Positions 1 to 11,464 of a stretch of 64,000 nt of DNA are shown in pieces. Below the pieces are notes generated by a model. It ran no database searches. It saw only the letters and a list, made by a program, of their open reading frames with translations, and had not been told where the DNA came from. The DNA is taken from positions 1 to 64,000 of the forward strand of contig NZ_SLXP01000013.1 of assembly GCF_004343075.1 (NCBI RefSeq), in the 5' to 3' direction. The stretch comes from Rhodovulum marinum (GTDB taxonomy: Bacteria > Pseudomonadota > Alphaproteobacteria > Rhodobacterales > Rhodobacteraceae). The number at the start of each line of letters is the position of its first letter. The first letter of the stretch is position 1. A program made the translations under genes and the position numbers.

Positions 1-39
1 GCCGCCGTCAACGACACAAACGCATGGCAGGACTTCTGA
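1..39 (+). CDS. C-terminal end of an upstream gene (partial)
   Basis: Frame 1 is open from the first base and ends at TGA 37-39, giving a 12-residue tail ending WQDF. A strong rho-independent terminator follows 28 bp later, which supports a real gene end here. Too little is present to name the product. Confidence 0.45.
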   Translation, partial: AAVNDTNAWQDF

Positions 40-67
40 TCCCGTCCCGCCACACCGGCAGGACCAA

Positions 68-99
68 GGGGCGCCCGGCAAAACCCGGGCGCCCCTTTT
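68..99 (+). terminator. Rho-independent terminator
   Basis: Perfect 11-bp GC stem (68-78 with 85-95), 6-nt loop, then TTTT at 96-99. It lies just after the stop codon at 37-39 and probably ends the upstream gene. Confidence 0.85.
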
Positions 100-654
100 C
101 CGAATTTCGCAAGGCGCGCCCCCCACGCAGAACAACCACCCCCGCGCCCCCTCCCCCGGCGCCTCGACCGATCCCTCCGCGAACCGGCACAACGCCGGAC
201 GCGAAAAAAGACGAGTCTTTCAGGAAAGGCACGGACGGCGCGTTTCAACCGTTCGACGGGCAACCGCGCGGGGAATCCAGTTGATCCTGATCCATCGCCG
301 CCCCCTGTCGCCGCGCAAGTCCGAATGAAACCACCCACCTGCCGCCGCCATCGCGTACGACCCGGCCAGCCGCTTCGGGCCAGAAGGAAACGCATTTTGC
401 CGCGGGCGCAGGACCGAAATCGGTGACCAAGTGTCAACCGCTGCGGTTGCGGTTGGACCGGTACGGCTGAGGGTCCGGGAAACAACCGAATTCACCACGC
501 CTTGCGCGGCCGGCACCGCAACATCATACCTGCCCGGGAAGAGGGGCTTTCTTTCGGGGCCTCGGGCCATGACCCTTCCATTGCCATCATGGGCGTGGCG
601 CGCGGCAAGCTCAACGCGCCATGCCTGACGGACCCAGCATGGCGGCCCATGAAT
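100..654. other. Intergenic region without a supported gene
   Basis: About 550 bp between the terminator and the palindrome before katG. Open frames here are short, overlap one another on both strands and look like GC-rich noise. No RNA gene or repeat was recognised. Confidence 0.5.
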
Positions 655-3065
<2,411 letters not shown>

Positions 3066-3085
3066 GCGGTTCGACCCGAAGGATG

Positions 3086-3124
3086 GGACGCGGCCCGAAA
3101 TGGCCGCGTCCTTTTCGTTTTTTA
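3086..3124 (+). terminator. Rho-independent terminator after katG
   Basis: Perfect 10-bp stem GGACGCGGCC / GGCCGCGTCC (3086-3095 with 3102-3111), 6-nt loop, then TTTTCGTTTTTT. It starts 20 bp after the katG stop. Confidence 0.9.
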
Positions 3125-3457
3125 AGGCCCCAGGCCGCCGCTGTGGCCAAGGGCATCGTCCGGGCGCGCAACGGCGCCCGATGCGATGATTACGCGATTG
3201 ATTTAAATTGATCGCATTTCGCCCAAAGGGCCCTTTGCATGGTCCGCAGATTGACCTTGGCCGCGGGCTTGTCCAACCGGACAAGGCCATCGTGCATGTG
3301 ATCGTCATCCGCGTCGCAAGCGGAAAACGCCACTGGACCCGCGGCCGACCCGGCAAGAAAAAACGGCAAAATCGAACGATCCTTCGCTTTTTAAACCATC
3401 CACAAGAAATCCCGGCGATCAGTTGGTGCACGGCCCGCAACGGACGGTGGCACTTAC
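3125..3457. other. Intergenic region katG to GGDEF/EAL gene
   Basis: About 330 bp without a credible gene. It holds a short perfect stem CTTGTCC/GGACAAG at 3268-3285 and A/T-rich patches near 3360-3400 that may carry the promoter of the next gene. Nothing else was recognised. Confidence 0.4.
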
Positions 3458-6400
3458 ATGGATCGCGGCATTCGGCAATTCGACAGTCTGATCGGCGCGC
3501 TCAGCGGGCCGGCCTGGCTGATGACGTCCGACGGGGACCTCGTTGCCGCAAACCCCGCGTTCCGTGCCGAACTGGCCGTGCCTGCGGGCCGGGCATTCTG
3601 CAGCCTTGTTTCACCACGCGACAGGGATGCACTGGCTGAGGCCAGCCGCCCATTGTTCGACGGAACTGCCAGCACCGCGCGCCTGACCCTCGCCCTTCGT
3701 CCAGGTGTCGGCCCTGACCGCAGGCTCGACTGTCTGCTGAGCGCATTGCATCTGGATGGAAAGTTCGCAGGCGTTCTCGGCCAGGGGCGACCGGTGCCAC
3801 AGGCGGACGATCCGCCGCGCGCGCATCCCCTACCCCCGCCCGACCTGCAGGGCCCGGGGTTCGACCCCGACCGCTGCGGCCTGCTGCCGGGGGGTCTTTC
3901 GCAGGCCCTGAAACAGGTGCGCGACAAGCGCGACGAAGCCCGAGCCAGGGCTGAAATCCTGCACATCGCCACCACCATGGGCAGGGTCGTGCCCTGGTAT
4001 CGCGTTCCCGACACCGGTGTTTCCTGGTTCGGCGACAACATCACGGCGCTGCTGGGTCTGCCGCCAGAGGTCAAGATGACTTCGTCCGAATTCCGCGAAC
4101 TGATCCATCCCGCCGATCTGCCGGCAGTGGCCGAAGCCCATGCCGCGATCGAGAGGGGCGAGACCGACCATTACGGCCTCGCGTTCAGGGTCAGACGCGC
4201 CGACGGCAGTTGGTGTGCCGTTACGTCCAAGGGGCAAAAGGTCGAACGCACCGGGTCGGGTCTGCCCTACATGATCTGCGGCAGCTTCGCGGAAACCAGC
4301 GAACGCATCCAGATCGAGGAACGGCTGGCCTCGGCCCTTGCCGAGGCAGAGGCGGCGCGTCTGAATGCACAGATGCGCGAGGAGATGCTGAAGATCACCT
4401 CGCTGCGGGGCGGAATCGGCCATTTCTCGGTGAACCCCGGGCGCGATCAGGGCTGGGCCACCGATGCGACATACCGGCTTCTCGGCTACGAACCCGGCGC
4501 CTTCCCCTCGACCGATACGGGCTGGCGCGGCCTTATCCATCCCGACGACCTACCCGGAGCGGTCGAAGCGATGGAGGCGCTGCAGCAGCGCCGCACCGCG
4601 CTTTACGAACATGAACACCGCCTGCGCCATGGCGATGGAACCTATCACTGGTACCGGGCGGTCGCGAGCTGGATGGAATCTTCCGACCCGTCGCAACCAC
4701 CGCTGCTGGCGGGCGCCGTGATCAGCACCGACCAAAACAAGGAGAACGAGGCGAAGCTCGCCCAGGCCGCAACTGTCGCGCGCCGGGCGCGAGAACGCCT
4801 GAACACCCTTGCCGACAACGCGCCGGGCGCGATTTTCGAATATCGCGAGGACAAGAACGGGTCCATCGACCTGCCTTATTTCAGCGCGCGCCTGTCCGAC
4901 ATCCTGGGCGTGCCACGCGAGGAAATGGAGGCCGATGGCGCAACCGCGGCGCGCAACATCCATCCCGAAGATGCCCCGATGCTGTTCGAGCGCATCCGCC
5001 ATTCCCGCGACACGCTCACGCCGCTGAGCGTGCGCTACCGGCTGGCGCATCCCGAGAAGGGGCTGTGCTGGCTCATGCTGTCCTCGATCCCCTCCGCCCA
5101 GACCGATGGTGCGGTGATCTGGTATGGCACGGTCATCGACATCACCGAGCAATGCAAGATCGAGAAGCGCGCCGAAGAGGCCGCCGCGGAAGTACGCCGC
5201 GCGCACGAACGGTTGTCCTCGGTCGCCGAGATCGCGCCTGTCGGCCTTTACGAATTCCACTGGTATGGCCCGATGAACGTCCGCTTCACCTATACCAGCG
5301 CGCATTTCGACGAGCTTATCGGATGCCCCCAAGGCGCGATGCAGGAACTGCAGGCCGAAATGGCCAAGCGCATCCATCCAGAGGACTTTGACCGCTATAC
5401 CTCCGGGGTCGACGAAAGCAGCCGGAAGTTGACCCCGCGCAACAACCGCTTCCGGTTCCTGCATCCCGAGCGTGGTACGCTCTGGCTCAACGCGACCGCC
5501 ACCCCTCGTGAGGGCGCCGATGGAGCAGTCATCTGGACCGGTGCGCTGCGTGACGTCACGGCCGACGCGGAAAGAGAGGCGGAACTTCGCCGAGCCCACA
5601 GACTCGCCGAAGAGATGCGCGCGGAGAACGAACATCAGGCGCTGCATGATGCACTGACGGGCCTGCCGAACCGACGCTGCTATGACCGGATGCTCGGCCG
5701 CAGACGCGAGGCCGCGCGAACGGGCGGGCCCACCGTCTGCACGCTGATCCGGGTCGATATAGACCACTTCAAATACGTGAATGACACCCTTGGCCACGAG
5801 GCCGGTGACCAGGTGCTCAAACACCTTGCGGACGTCCTGCGCGAAAGCCTGCGCGCCGGCGATGTCGCCGCACGCATCGGGGGCGACGAATTCTCGGTGC
5901 TGCTTGCGCCCGGCTTGGGGCGCAACGCCGCCGAAGAGCTGGTCGAACGCATTCGGACCAGGCTTGCGAAGCCCATGCTCTACAACGGCCGCCAATGCCG
6001 GTTCGGTGTCTCCTTCGGCATCGCGGAAATCGGGGACATCACCGAACTTGGGGAGGAATTGCAGCTTTTTGCCGATGCCGCGCTTTACCGTGCAAAGGCG
6101 GGCGGACGAAACCGCATCGAGTTCTTCACACCGGAACTCCATCACGGCATCCTCGAAGACCGGCGCATCGCCGCGGAATTGCAAGAGGCACTGGAGCGCG
6201 ACCAGTTCGTTCCATTCTTCCAGCCCCAGGTTTCCGCGGCCGATGGCAGCCTGGTGGGCGTCGAGACCTTGCTCAGGTGGAACCATCCCGAAAAAGGCCT
6301 GCTTGCGCCGGACGCCTTCATGCGCGTGGCCGAGCAACTGAGGATCGTGCCCGAGATCGACCGCCTGATGATGGAAAAGTCGCGGACGGCGCTGGCGCGA

Positions 6401-6928
6401 TGGCGCAGCCGCGGGGTACGGGTGCCCAAGATCAGTTTCAATGTCTCGTCGGGGCGGATGCACGACCCCGACGTGGTCAGCCTGGCCCGCGAGATGGTGG
6501 CCGAACAGACGAACGTCACCTTCGAACTTCTGGAATCGATCCTGGTCGAGGAGGAGAGCGATGCCTTCCGTTTCCACCTCGACATGATCCGCGAAGCCGG
6601 CATCGACATCGAGATCGACGATTTCGGCTCGGGTCACGCATCGATCATCGGATTGATGGAAATCGCGCCCTCCGCGCTCAAGATCGACCGCAGGATCGTG
6701 GCACCCGTGGCCCATGACGACCGTTCCTGCAACCTGCTTCTTGCCATCGTCGAGATTGCCGAAACCCTGTGCATATCGACGATCGCCGAAGGGGTGGAAA
6801 CCGAGGAACAGGCCGACATCATCCGAAAAAGCGGCTGCGACACGATGCAGGGCTATCTTTTCGCACGCCCTCTGAGCGAGGAGGATTTCCTCAGATACGT
6901 TCTGGCAACGGACCGACGCTGCGCATAG
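3458..6928 (+). CDS. PAS-repeat GGDEF/EAL cyclic-di-GMP protein
   Basis: A cytoplasmic-looking 1156-residue c-di-GMP signalling protein without clear membrane segments. Five PAS-like sensor units can be traced at about residues 10-115, 165-290, 310-430, 445-570 and 590-705; several carry PAC-type ends such as GTVIDITEQ and GALRDVTAD. A GGDEF domain follows (about 725-885), with an intact GGDEF signature near 807 and an RAGD inhibitory site five residues before it. The EAL domain (about 895-1145) keeps DDFGSGH, KIDR and AEGVE, but its name motif reads ETL. The catalytic Glu is kept, so phosphodiesterase activity is plausible. Both activities could be present; which dominates cannot be read from sequence. 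The start ATG 3458 has only a weak ribosome site, and later starts are possible. Confidence 0.9.
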   Translation: MDRGIRQFDSLIGALSGPAWLMTSDGDLVAANPAFRAELAVPAGRAFCSLVSPRDRDALAEASRPLFDGTASTARLTLALRPGVGPDRRLDCLLSALHLDGKFAGVLGQGRPVPQADDPPRAHPLPPPDLQGPGFDPDRCGLLPGGLSQALKQVRDKRDEARARAEILHIATTMGRVVPWYRVPDTGVSWFGDNITALLGLPPEVKMTSSEFRELIHPADLPAVAEAHAAIERGETDHYGLAFRVRRADGSWCAVTSKGQKVERTGSGLPYMICGSFAETSERIQIEERLASALAEAEAARLNAQMREEMLKITSLRGGIGHFSVNPGRDQGWATDATYRLLGYEPGAFPSTDTGWRGLIHPDDLPGAVEAMEALQQRRTALYEHEHRLRHGDGTYHWYRAVASWMESSDPSQPPLLAGAVISTDQNKENEAKLAQAATVARRARERLNTLADNAPGAIFEYREDKNGSIDLPYFSARLSDILGVPREEMEADGATAARNIHPEDAPMLFERIRHSRDTLTPLSVRYRLAHPEKGLCWLMLSSIPSAQTDGAVIWYGTVIDITEQCKIEKRAEEAAAEVRRAHERLSSVAEIAPVGLYEFHWYGPMNVRFTYTSAHFDELIGCPQGAMQELQAEMAKRIHPEDFDRYTSGVDESSRKLTPRNNRFRFLHPERGTLWLNATATPREGADGAVIWTGALRDVTADAEREAELRRAHRLAEEMRAENEHQALHDALTGLPNRRCYDRMLGRRREAARTGGPTVCTLIRVDIDHFKYVNDTLGHEAGDQVLKHLADVLRESLRAGDVAARIGGDEFSVLLAPGLGRNAAEELVERIRTRLAKPMLYNGRQCRFGVSFGIAEIGDITELGEELQLFADAALYRAKAGGRNRIEFFTPELHHGILEDRRIAAELQEALERDQFVPFFQPQVSAADGSLVGVETLLRWNHPEKGLLAPDAFMRVAEQLRIVPEIDRLMMEKSRTALARWRSRGVRVPKISFNVSSGRMHDPDVVSLAREMVAEQTNVTFELLESILVEEESDAFRFHLDMIREAGIDIEIDDFGSGHASIIGLMEIAPSALKIDRRIVAPVAHDDRSCNLLLAIVEIAETLCISTIAEGVETEEQADIIRKSGCDTMQGYLFARPLSEEDFLRYVLATDRRCA

Positions 6929-7034
6929 GCCGTGACCTGCCACTGAACTTTCATCCAGCCGCGACCGGAGCCCGATTGGTTCTGCTCTGCTCCCCAACCT
7001 TGGACCGCCCGTGGGCAGAGTTTTCCGGCTACGC

Positions 7035-7838
7035 TCAGGGTGACGGGCTGGTGGCGCCCCCCGATTTGGTCAGCATGATCGGAACCTTATTGCCGATCGC
7101 GCCGTGTGGCCGTTCCTCGTTGTAGTATCTACGCCAAGCCTCCAGCTTTTCGGCGGCGTCCGCAAGGGTCATGAACCAGTGCTGGTTCAGGCATTCCGTC
7201 CGGAACCGACCGTTGAATGCCTCAATGAAGGCGTTGTCCGTCGGTTTGCCTGGGCGCGAGAAGTCCAGAACTACGCCACGCTGATAGACCCAGAGATCCA
7301 TGTCGCACGACACAAACTCGGTGCCCTGATCGACCCGGACCGTCGCCGGATAGCCTGCTTTCCGGCAAACCCGATCAAGCGTCGCGACGACGTCTTCGCC
7401 GCGATAGCTGAAACGTGCATCCAGAACCGGCACGTAACGCGAGAAGGTATCGACAACGGTGAGGACGCGGATCTTCTTGCCTGTCGCCAGTTGGTCATGC
7501 ACGAAGTCCATAGCCCAGACCTGGTTTGGGCCGACCGCTTCGACCCGATCGTCGCGCAACTTAGCCTTCACGCGGCGCCTGGGTGTCTTGTTTCTCAGCT
7601 GCAAACCCAACTCCCTGTAAATGCGGTAGACTTTCTTGATGTTGATGCCCCAGCCCTCGCGCTCCAGTAGGACGTGGACGCGTCGATAGCCGTAGCGGAC
7701 CCGAGTCTCGCAGATTTCCCGGATCCGTTTCTCGACGGCTGCCTGATCGGTGCGGCGGGACTTGTAGTGAAACGTCGAGCGGTCGAATCCGATGGCCCCA
7801 CAAGCCTGACGGATCGAGACCGCCCAATCGCGGCACAT
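7035..7838 (-). CDS. IS3-family transposase OrfB (DDE integrase part)
   Basis: The catalytic half of the IS3 transposase, 267 residues from its first ATG. In the natural product it is read as an OrfAB fusion that enters this frame about 48 bp earlier. DDE residues are visible: Asp in VWAMDFVHD, Asp in VRVDQGTEF and Glu in AFIEAFNGRFRTE. The N-terminal HTH_21-type region includes STFHYKSRR. The frame is intact, so the element may be active. The stop codon lies just inside the left inverted repeat. Confidence 0.93.
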   Translation of the reverse strand: MCRDWAVSIRQACGAIGFDRSTFHYKSRRTDQAAVEKRIREICETRVRYGYRRVHVLLEREGWGINIKKVYRIYRELGLQLRNKTPRRRVKAKLRDDRVEAVGPNQVWAMDFVHDQLATGKKIRVLTVVDTFSRYVPVLDARFSYRGEDVVATLDRVCRKAGYPATVRVDQGTEFVSCDMDLWVYQRGVVLDFSRPGKPTDNAFIEAFNGRFRTECLNQHWFMTLADAAEKLEAWRRYYNEERPHGAIGNKVPIMLTKSGGATSPSP

Positions 7839-7870
7839 CCCACGAATGAGTTCGCGCGTGCGACCAGGCT

Positions 7871-8137
7871 TCAGAGCTTTCGGCGGACGACGTCCTGCAG
7901 CATCTCGCGGTCGAGCGTCAGGTCAGCCACGATCTTCTTCAGCCGCGCGTTCTCGTCCTCGAGTTGCTTCAGCCTGCGCATCTCGTCGGGCAGAAGCCCC
8001 GCATACTTCTTCTTCCAGGCAAAGGAGGTCGCTTGGCTGATCCCCGCCTTGCGACAGATCTCGGCAACGGGCGTGCCTTCTTCGCCCTGCTTCAGGATGA
8101 ACGCCTTCTGCGCGTCCGAAAATTTGCTCGCCTTCAT
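7871..8137 (-). CDS. IS3-family transposase OrfA
   Basis: An 88-residue DNA-binding protein that starts MKASKFSDAQKAFIL. It has a helix-turn-helix (VAEICRKAGISQATS) followed by a leucine-rich coiled coil (RRLKQLEDENARLKKIVADL), the usual OrfA layout. ATG 8137 is preferred over an upstream in-frame start because family members begin MKxSKF. The end overlaps the OrfB frame at a CGAAAG slip site, where -1 frameshifting would make OrfAB. Confidence 0.93.
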   Translation of the reverse strand: MKASKFSDAQKAFILKQGEEGTPVAEICRKAGISQATSFAWKKKYAGLLPDEMRRLKQLEDENARLKKIVADLTLDREMLQDVVRRKL

Positions 8138-8323
8138 TCGATTCCGCTCCTCTCCCAGCCGGGAAAGCGTAGCGGAAAACTCCAGCTTCAAACGGTCCAG
8201 TTATCGGGAATCAGATCACTGCTTCACAAATGTCAAGGGTGCAGATTTGGTCTCCAGCATGGTCTACGCCTCCAGCTCTCATCAGCGAAAACTTAAGGGA
8301 AACAGAGGCTTACCTGTTGGTAA

Positions 8324-8339
8324 TGGTGCCCGGGGGCGG
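8324..8339. repeat. Attachment site copy (distal end of island)
   Basis: A 16-bp exact copy of the last bases of tRNA-Phe (same orientation as 38694-38709). Outside these 16 bp the tRNA sequence is not continued, so this is not a second tRNA gene. A chance exact match of this length in 64 kb is very unlikely. Confidence 0.82.
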
Positions 8340-8376
8340 CATAAATTGTTGATTTTATTATAAAAAGTTACGAGGC

Positions 8377-8432
8377 GGTGGGACTTTTTTCTTTCACCAT
8401 GTTTATTGGGTTTTTTCGGATAAGTGTCCCAC
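8377..8432. repeat. GTCCCAC inverted repeat pair, left island end
   Basis: GTGGGAC (8378-8384, followed by TTTTTT) and GTCCCAC (8426-8432, followed by TTTT) face each other in an AT-rich stretch beside the attachment site. The same two motifs occur at the other island end (38612-38618 and 38640-38646). They are candidates for integrase arm-type or excisionase binding sites. Confidence 0.5.
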
Positions 8433-8556
8433 TTTTCCGATGGGGATTGAGGCCGGAGTTCACTGCTCGGGCCGGTGCCGCATCGCCGCAGCGCCTGGAC
8501 ATGACGCCGGCGATCCTTAGGAATGGTGACAGTAAAGAAGATCAATCTGGACGAGT

Positions 8557-11406
8557 GTGACTAACCCGCGCTTCACCTGCCCGATCTGCATGAACCGTGA
8601 GGCCGGACTGATCCCCGCCCCTCGGCATGTGCCGGCGTGGGATGACCTGACCCTCTCGGAGCAGATGGCGATGCTGGCCGAAGTGGGCACCGCACTTGGT
8701 CGCGGCACGGCTGGTTTTGCTGCCTCATCCGATCACGGCCATTTTCACCTGCGGGAAGCCAGTACGGCGCGTCTGACAACCGGCGGCCGCGATCCGCTTC
8801 TGCCGCTGCTCGCCGAGCGTCTCGACACCGCGCACTCGGTCGACTTGGCAATTGCCTTCGCCATGGACAGCGGCGTGGCCCTGCTTGAGCCCTGGTTCCG
8901 AGAGCTGCTGGCGCGCGGCGGGCGGCTCAGGATCGTGGTGGGCGACTATCTCGACACGACCGACCCGACGGCGTTGGCGCGCCTGCTGGACCTGGAAGGC
9001 GCCGAGCTCTTCGTGTTCGAAACGGGAGGCCTCAGCTTTCACCCGAAGGCCTGGCTGTTCCGCGCCGCCGATGCACGCGGGGCGGCGATCGTCGGCAGTT
9101 CGAACCTGTCTCAATCGGCGCTGACCGATGGTGTGGAATGGAACCTGCATTTCGAGGATGCGGCAGACAGCGTCGGAGCGGCCTTCGAGGACCTGCTGGC
9201 GCGACCTGAGGTCAAGCCGCTGACGGCGGCGTGGATCGATGCCTATGCCAAACGCCGCAGGGCAAGGCCAATGCCCGAGTTCACTGCTCGCATCGTGGCC
9301 GAGGAAGGCCCTCCACCCGAGCCGCACACGATCCAGCAGGAGGCGCTGGCGGCCCTTGCAAAAAGCCGATCGAACGGCCACCGCGCCGGGCTTGTCGTGC
9401 TGGCCACCGGGCTGGGTAAGACCTGGCTCGCCGCCTTCGACACGATCCGTGCCAGGGCGGGCCGCATCCTCTTCGTTGCCCATCGCGACGAAATTCTGAC
9501 CCAAGCGATGGCGGCCTTTCGCAAGGTGCGCCCCGAAGCCAAGCTCGGCCGCTACACTGGCACCGAGAAGGAGGCAGATTCAGAAATCCTCTTCGCCTCG
9601 GTTCAGACACTTGGCCGCGTCGGTCACTTGCGCCAATTCGACCGGGACCATTTCGACTATATCGTGGTTGATGAATTCCACCACGCCGCGGCCCGCACCT
9701 ACCAGAAGCTGATCGAGCATTTCACGCCCGGCTTCCTGCTCGGCCTGACCGCTACGCCCGACCGGACGGATGGCGCCGACTTGCTTGGCCTTTGCGGCGA
9801 AAACCTCGTCTACGAATGCGACCTGTTTCGCGGGATCGACGCGGGACATCTGTCGCCCTTCCACTATTTCGGCGTTCCGGATGACGTGGATTACGCACAA
9901 ATCCCCTGGCGTTCCGGCCAGTTCGACCCGACCGCGCTAGACGCAGCCCTGGCCACCGAGGCGCGGGCGCTAAATGCGTTGGAACAATACCGCAAGCGCG
10001 CAACCGGCCCAGCGATCGGCTTTTGCTGTTCTATGCGCCACGCCGACTACATGGCGGATTACTTCCGCACCGCCGGTCTGAAGGCTGTTGCCGTCCATTC
10101 GGGCCAAAGCTCCGCACCTCGAGCAAGTTCCCTGGCAGCGCTTGGTCGCGGCGAGATCGACATCCTCTTCGCGGTCGACATGTTCAACGAAGGCGTGGAC
10201 GTGCCCGAGATAGGCACCGTGCTAATGCTGCGCCCCACCGAAAGCGCGATTATCTGGCTGCAGCAACTCGGCCGCGGCCTGCGCCGCGTCGAGGGAAAGG
10301 TGCTGCAGGTGATCGACTATATCGGCAACCACCGCAGCTTCCTGACCAAGGTCGCGACCCTTCTGCAGGCCGGCGCAGGGGATCGCTCGATCTCGACCAA
10401 GCTGGAGGCGCTTCAAGCTGGCGAATTCCAGATGCCGAAGGGTTGCGAGATCACCTATGAGCTCGAGGTCATGGACATCTTGCGCAGTTTGCTCCGCCCG
10501 AAGGAAGGCGCGGCGGAACTCGAAGCCTTCTACGTCGATTTCAGGGACCGGAACGGGATCCGCCCGACGGCAGTCGAAGTCTTCCGCAACGGCTTCGATC
10601 CCCGCGCTTCTGGCCACGGCGGCTGGTTCGACTTCGTCCGGGACATGGGTGACCCAATGCCCGAACGTCCCTTCGCCACCCACGGCCGGTTGCTGCGCGA
10701 GTTGGAGCGTCCCAAGGGGCTGTCCCGATCCGCGTTGACCGGCTTGCACGACGTCGTAGCCGGACGCCCACCGAGCGAAGGGGCGTCAGAGCTGGCCTTC
10801 AACCCGCACCTGGCGCAGGGCCGCGGCGGCTTTCGGCTGGCGCGACCTGACTCCTCCGGCGACTTGGAACCGCTTGTGCGCGAGTTGGTCGAATGGCGTC
10901 TGGCGGAGACGCCCGCCCTGCGCGAGGCCGCCGAGGCATCCGCGACCTTTGTCGGCAAGCCGAAAGAACTGGCGCTTTGGCAGCGCTATTACGTTCCTGA
11001 CATCGCCGGGTTCTTTGGCGAAGAGTACAAGCAAAACCTCTGGCGCACCGGTATGAAGGCGCTGCCAGAAAAGAAGATCATGATCCTTTTCGCAAATGTC
11101 TCGACCCAGGACCTGACCTACGAAAACGCGTTTCTCGACCCGTCACGACTGAAATGGTTCAGCCAGAACCAGACGCGGCAGGATAGCAAGCACGGCCGGG
11201 TCATCAACGGCGAGGAAGGGCACGAAGTGCACCTTTTCATCCGCCGCGGGAACAAGGTGAACGGCAAGGTCAATCCGTTCATCTATTGTGGGCATCCCAG
11301 GTTCGCCGGATGGAAAGGTGAGAAGCCAATCGAAGTACAGTGGGATTTAGTGTCGCCGGTACCGCGCGAGCTTTGGGCGGAGCTCGGAATTCCAAATCAA
11401 GACTGA
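8557..11406 (+). CDS. PLD-like nuclease / SF2 helicase fusion with DUF3427
   Basis: A 949-residue fusion. Residues about 75-200 form a phospholipase-D-like nuclease unit with one HxK (His162, Lys164) and a following GSSN (180-183). An SF2 helicase comes next: Walker A GLGKT (285-289), DEFH (372-375), LTATPDR, and motif VI in QQLGRGLRR. The C-terminal ~150 residues look like DUF3427 (YYVPDIAGFFGEE, then GHEVHLFIRR). The first ~70 residues carry CPIC and GHFHL and resemble a shortened HIT domain. GTG 8557 is the only common start after an in-frame stop; ATG 8590 is the alternative, and neither has a clear ribosome site. Such fusions are often found among defence genes. It is the first gene of the island and is followed 58 bp later by a second PLD-helicase. 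A nucleic-acid-processing role is well supported; an anti-phage role is inference. Confidence 0.87.
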   Translation: MTNPRFTCPICMNREAGLIPAPRHVPAWDDLTLSEQMAMLAEVGTALGRGTAGFAASSDHGHFHLREASTARLTTGGRDPLLPLLAERLDTAHSVDLAIAFAMDSGVALLEPWFRELLARGGRLRIVVGDYLDTTDPTALARLLDLEGAELFVFETGGLSFHPKAWLFRAADARGAAIVGSSNLSQSALTDGVEWNLHFEDAADSVGAAFEDLLARPEVKPLTAAWIDAYAKRRRARPMPEFTARIVAEEGPPPEPHTIQQEALAALAKSRSNGHRAGLVVLATGLGKTWLAAFDTIRARAGRILFVAHRDEILTQAMAAFRKVRPEAKLGRYTGTEKEADSEILFASVQTLGRVGHLRQFDRDHFDYIVVDEFHHAAARTYQKLIEHFTPGFLLGLTATPDRTDGADLLGLCGENLVYECDLFRGIDAGHLSPFHYFGVPDDVDYAQIPWRSGQFDPTALDAALATEARALNALEQYRKRATGPAIGFCCSMRHADYMADYFRTAGLKAVAVHSGQSSAPRASSLAALGRGEIDILFAVDMFNEGVDVPEIGTVLMLRPTESAIIWLQQLGRGLRRVEGKVLQVIDYIGNHRSFLTKVATLLQAGAGDRSISTKLEALQAGEFQMPKGCEITYELEVMDILRSLLRPKEGAAELEAFYVDFRDRNGIRPTAVEVFRNGFDPRASGHGGWFDFVRDMGDPMPERPFATHGRLLRELERPKGLSRSALTGLHDVVAGRPPSEGASELAFNPHLAQGRGGFRLARPDSSGDLEPLVRELVEWRLAETPALREAAEASATFVGKPKELALWQRYYVPDIAGFFGEEYKQNLWRTGMKALPEKKIMILFANVSTQDLTYENAFLDPSRLKWFSQNQTRQDSKHGRVINGEEGHEVHLFIRRGNKVNGKVNPFIYCGHPRFAGWKGEKPIEVQWDLVSPVPRELWAELGIPNQD

Positions 11407-11464
11407 TAGCTTAGAAAAAACCAAATTTAGCTTTGCCCCCAGCGGCATAGGAAGACAACGGCAC

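Larger units (their letters stand above)
7001..8199 (-). mobile_element. Complete IS3-family insertion sequence
   Basis: About 1.2 kb bounded by imperfect inverted repeats: both ends start TGGACCG and share GAGTTTTCCG and CTACGCT (7001-7034 against 8199-8165 read inward). It encodes an orfA/orfB pair with the A-AAG slippery site expected for -1 frameshifting. I see no matching direct repeat in the bases just outside (CCT against GTT), so the target duplication is lost or the element was recombined. It lies about 125 bp outside the left end of the tRNA-Phe island. Confidence 0.85.

Noticed and set aside
4550-6997. 815-residue open frame antisense to the GGDEF/EAL gene
   Set aside because: Composition-driven shadow with His/Arg-rich sequence and no domain.
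8324-8345. A second tRNA gene at the left island end
   Set aside because: Only the last 16 bases match a tRNA; the rest of the cloverleaf is absent, so it is an attachment site copy.
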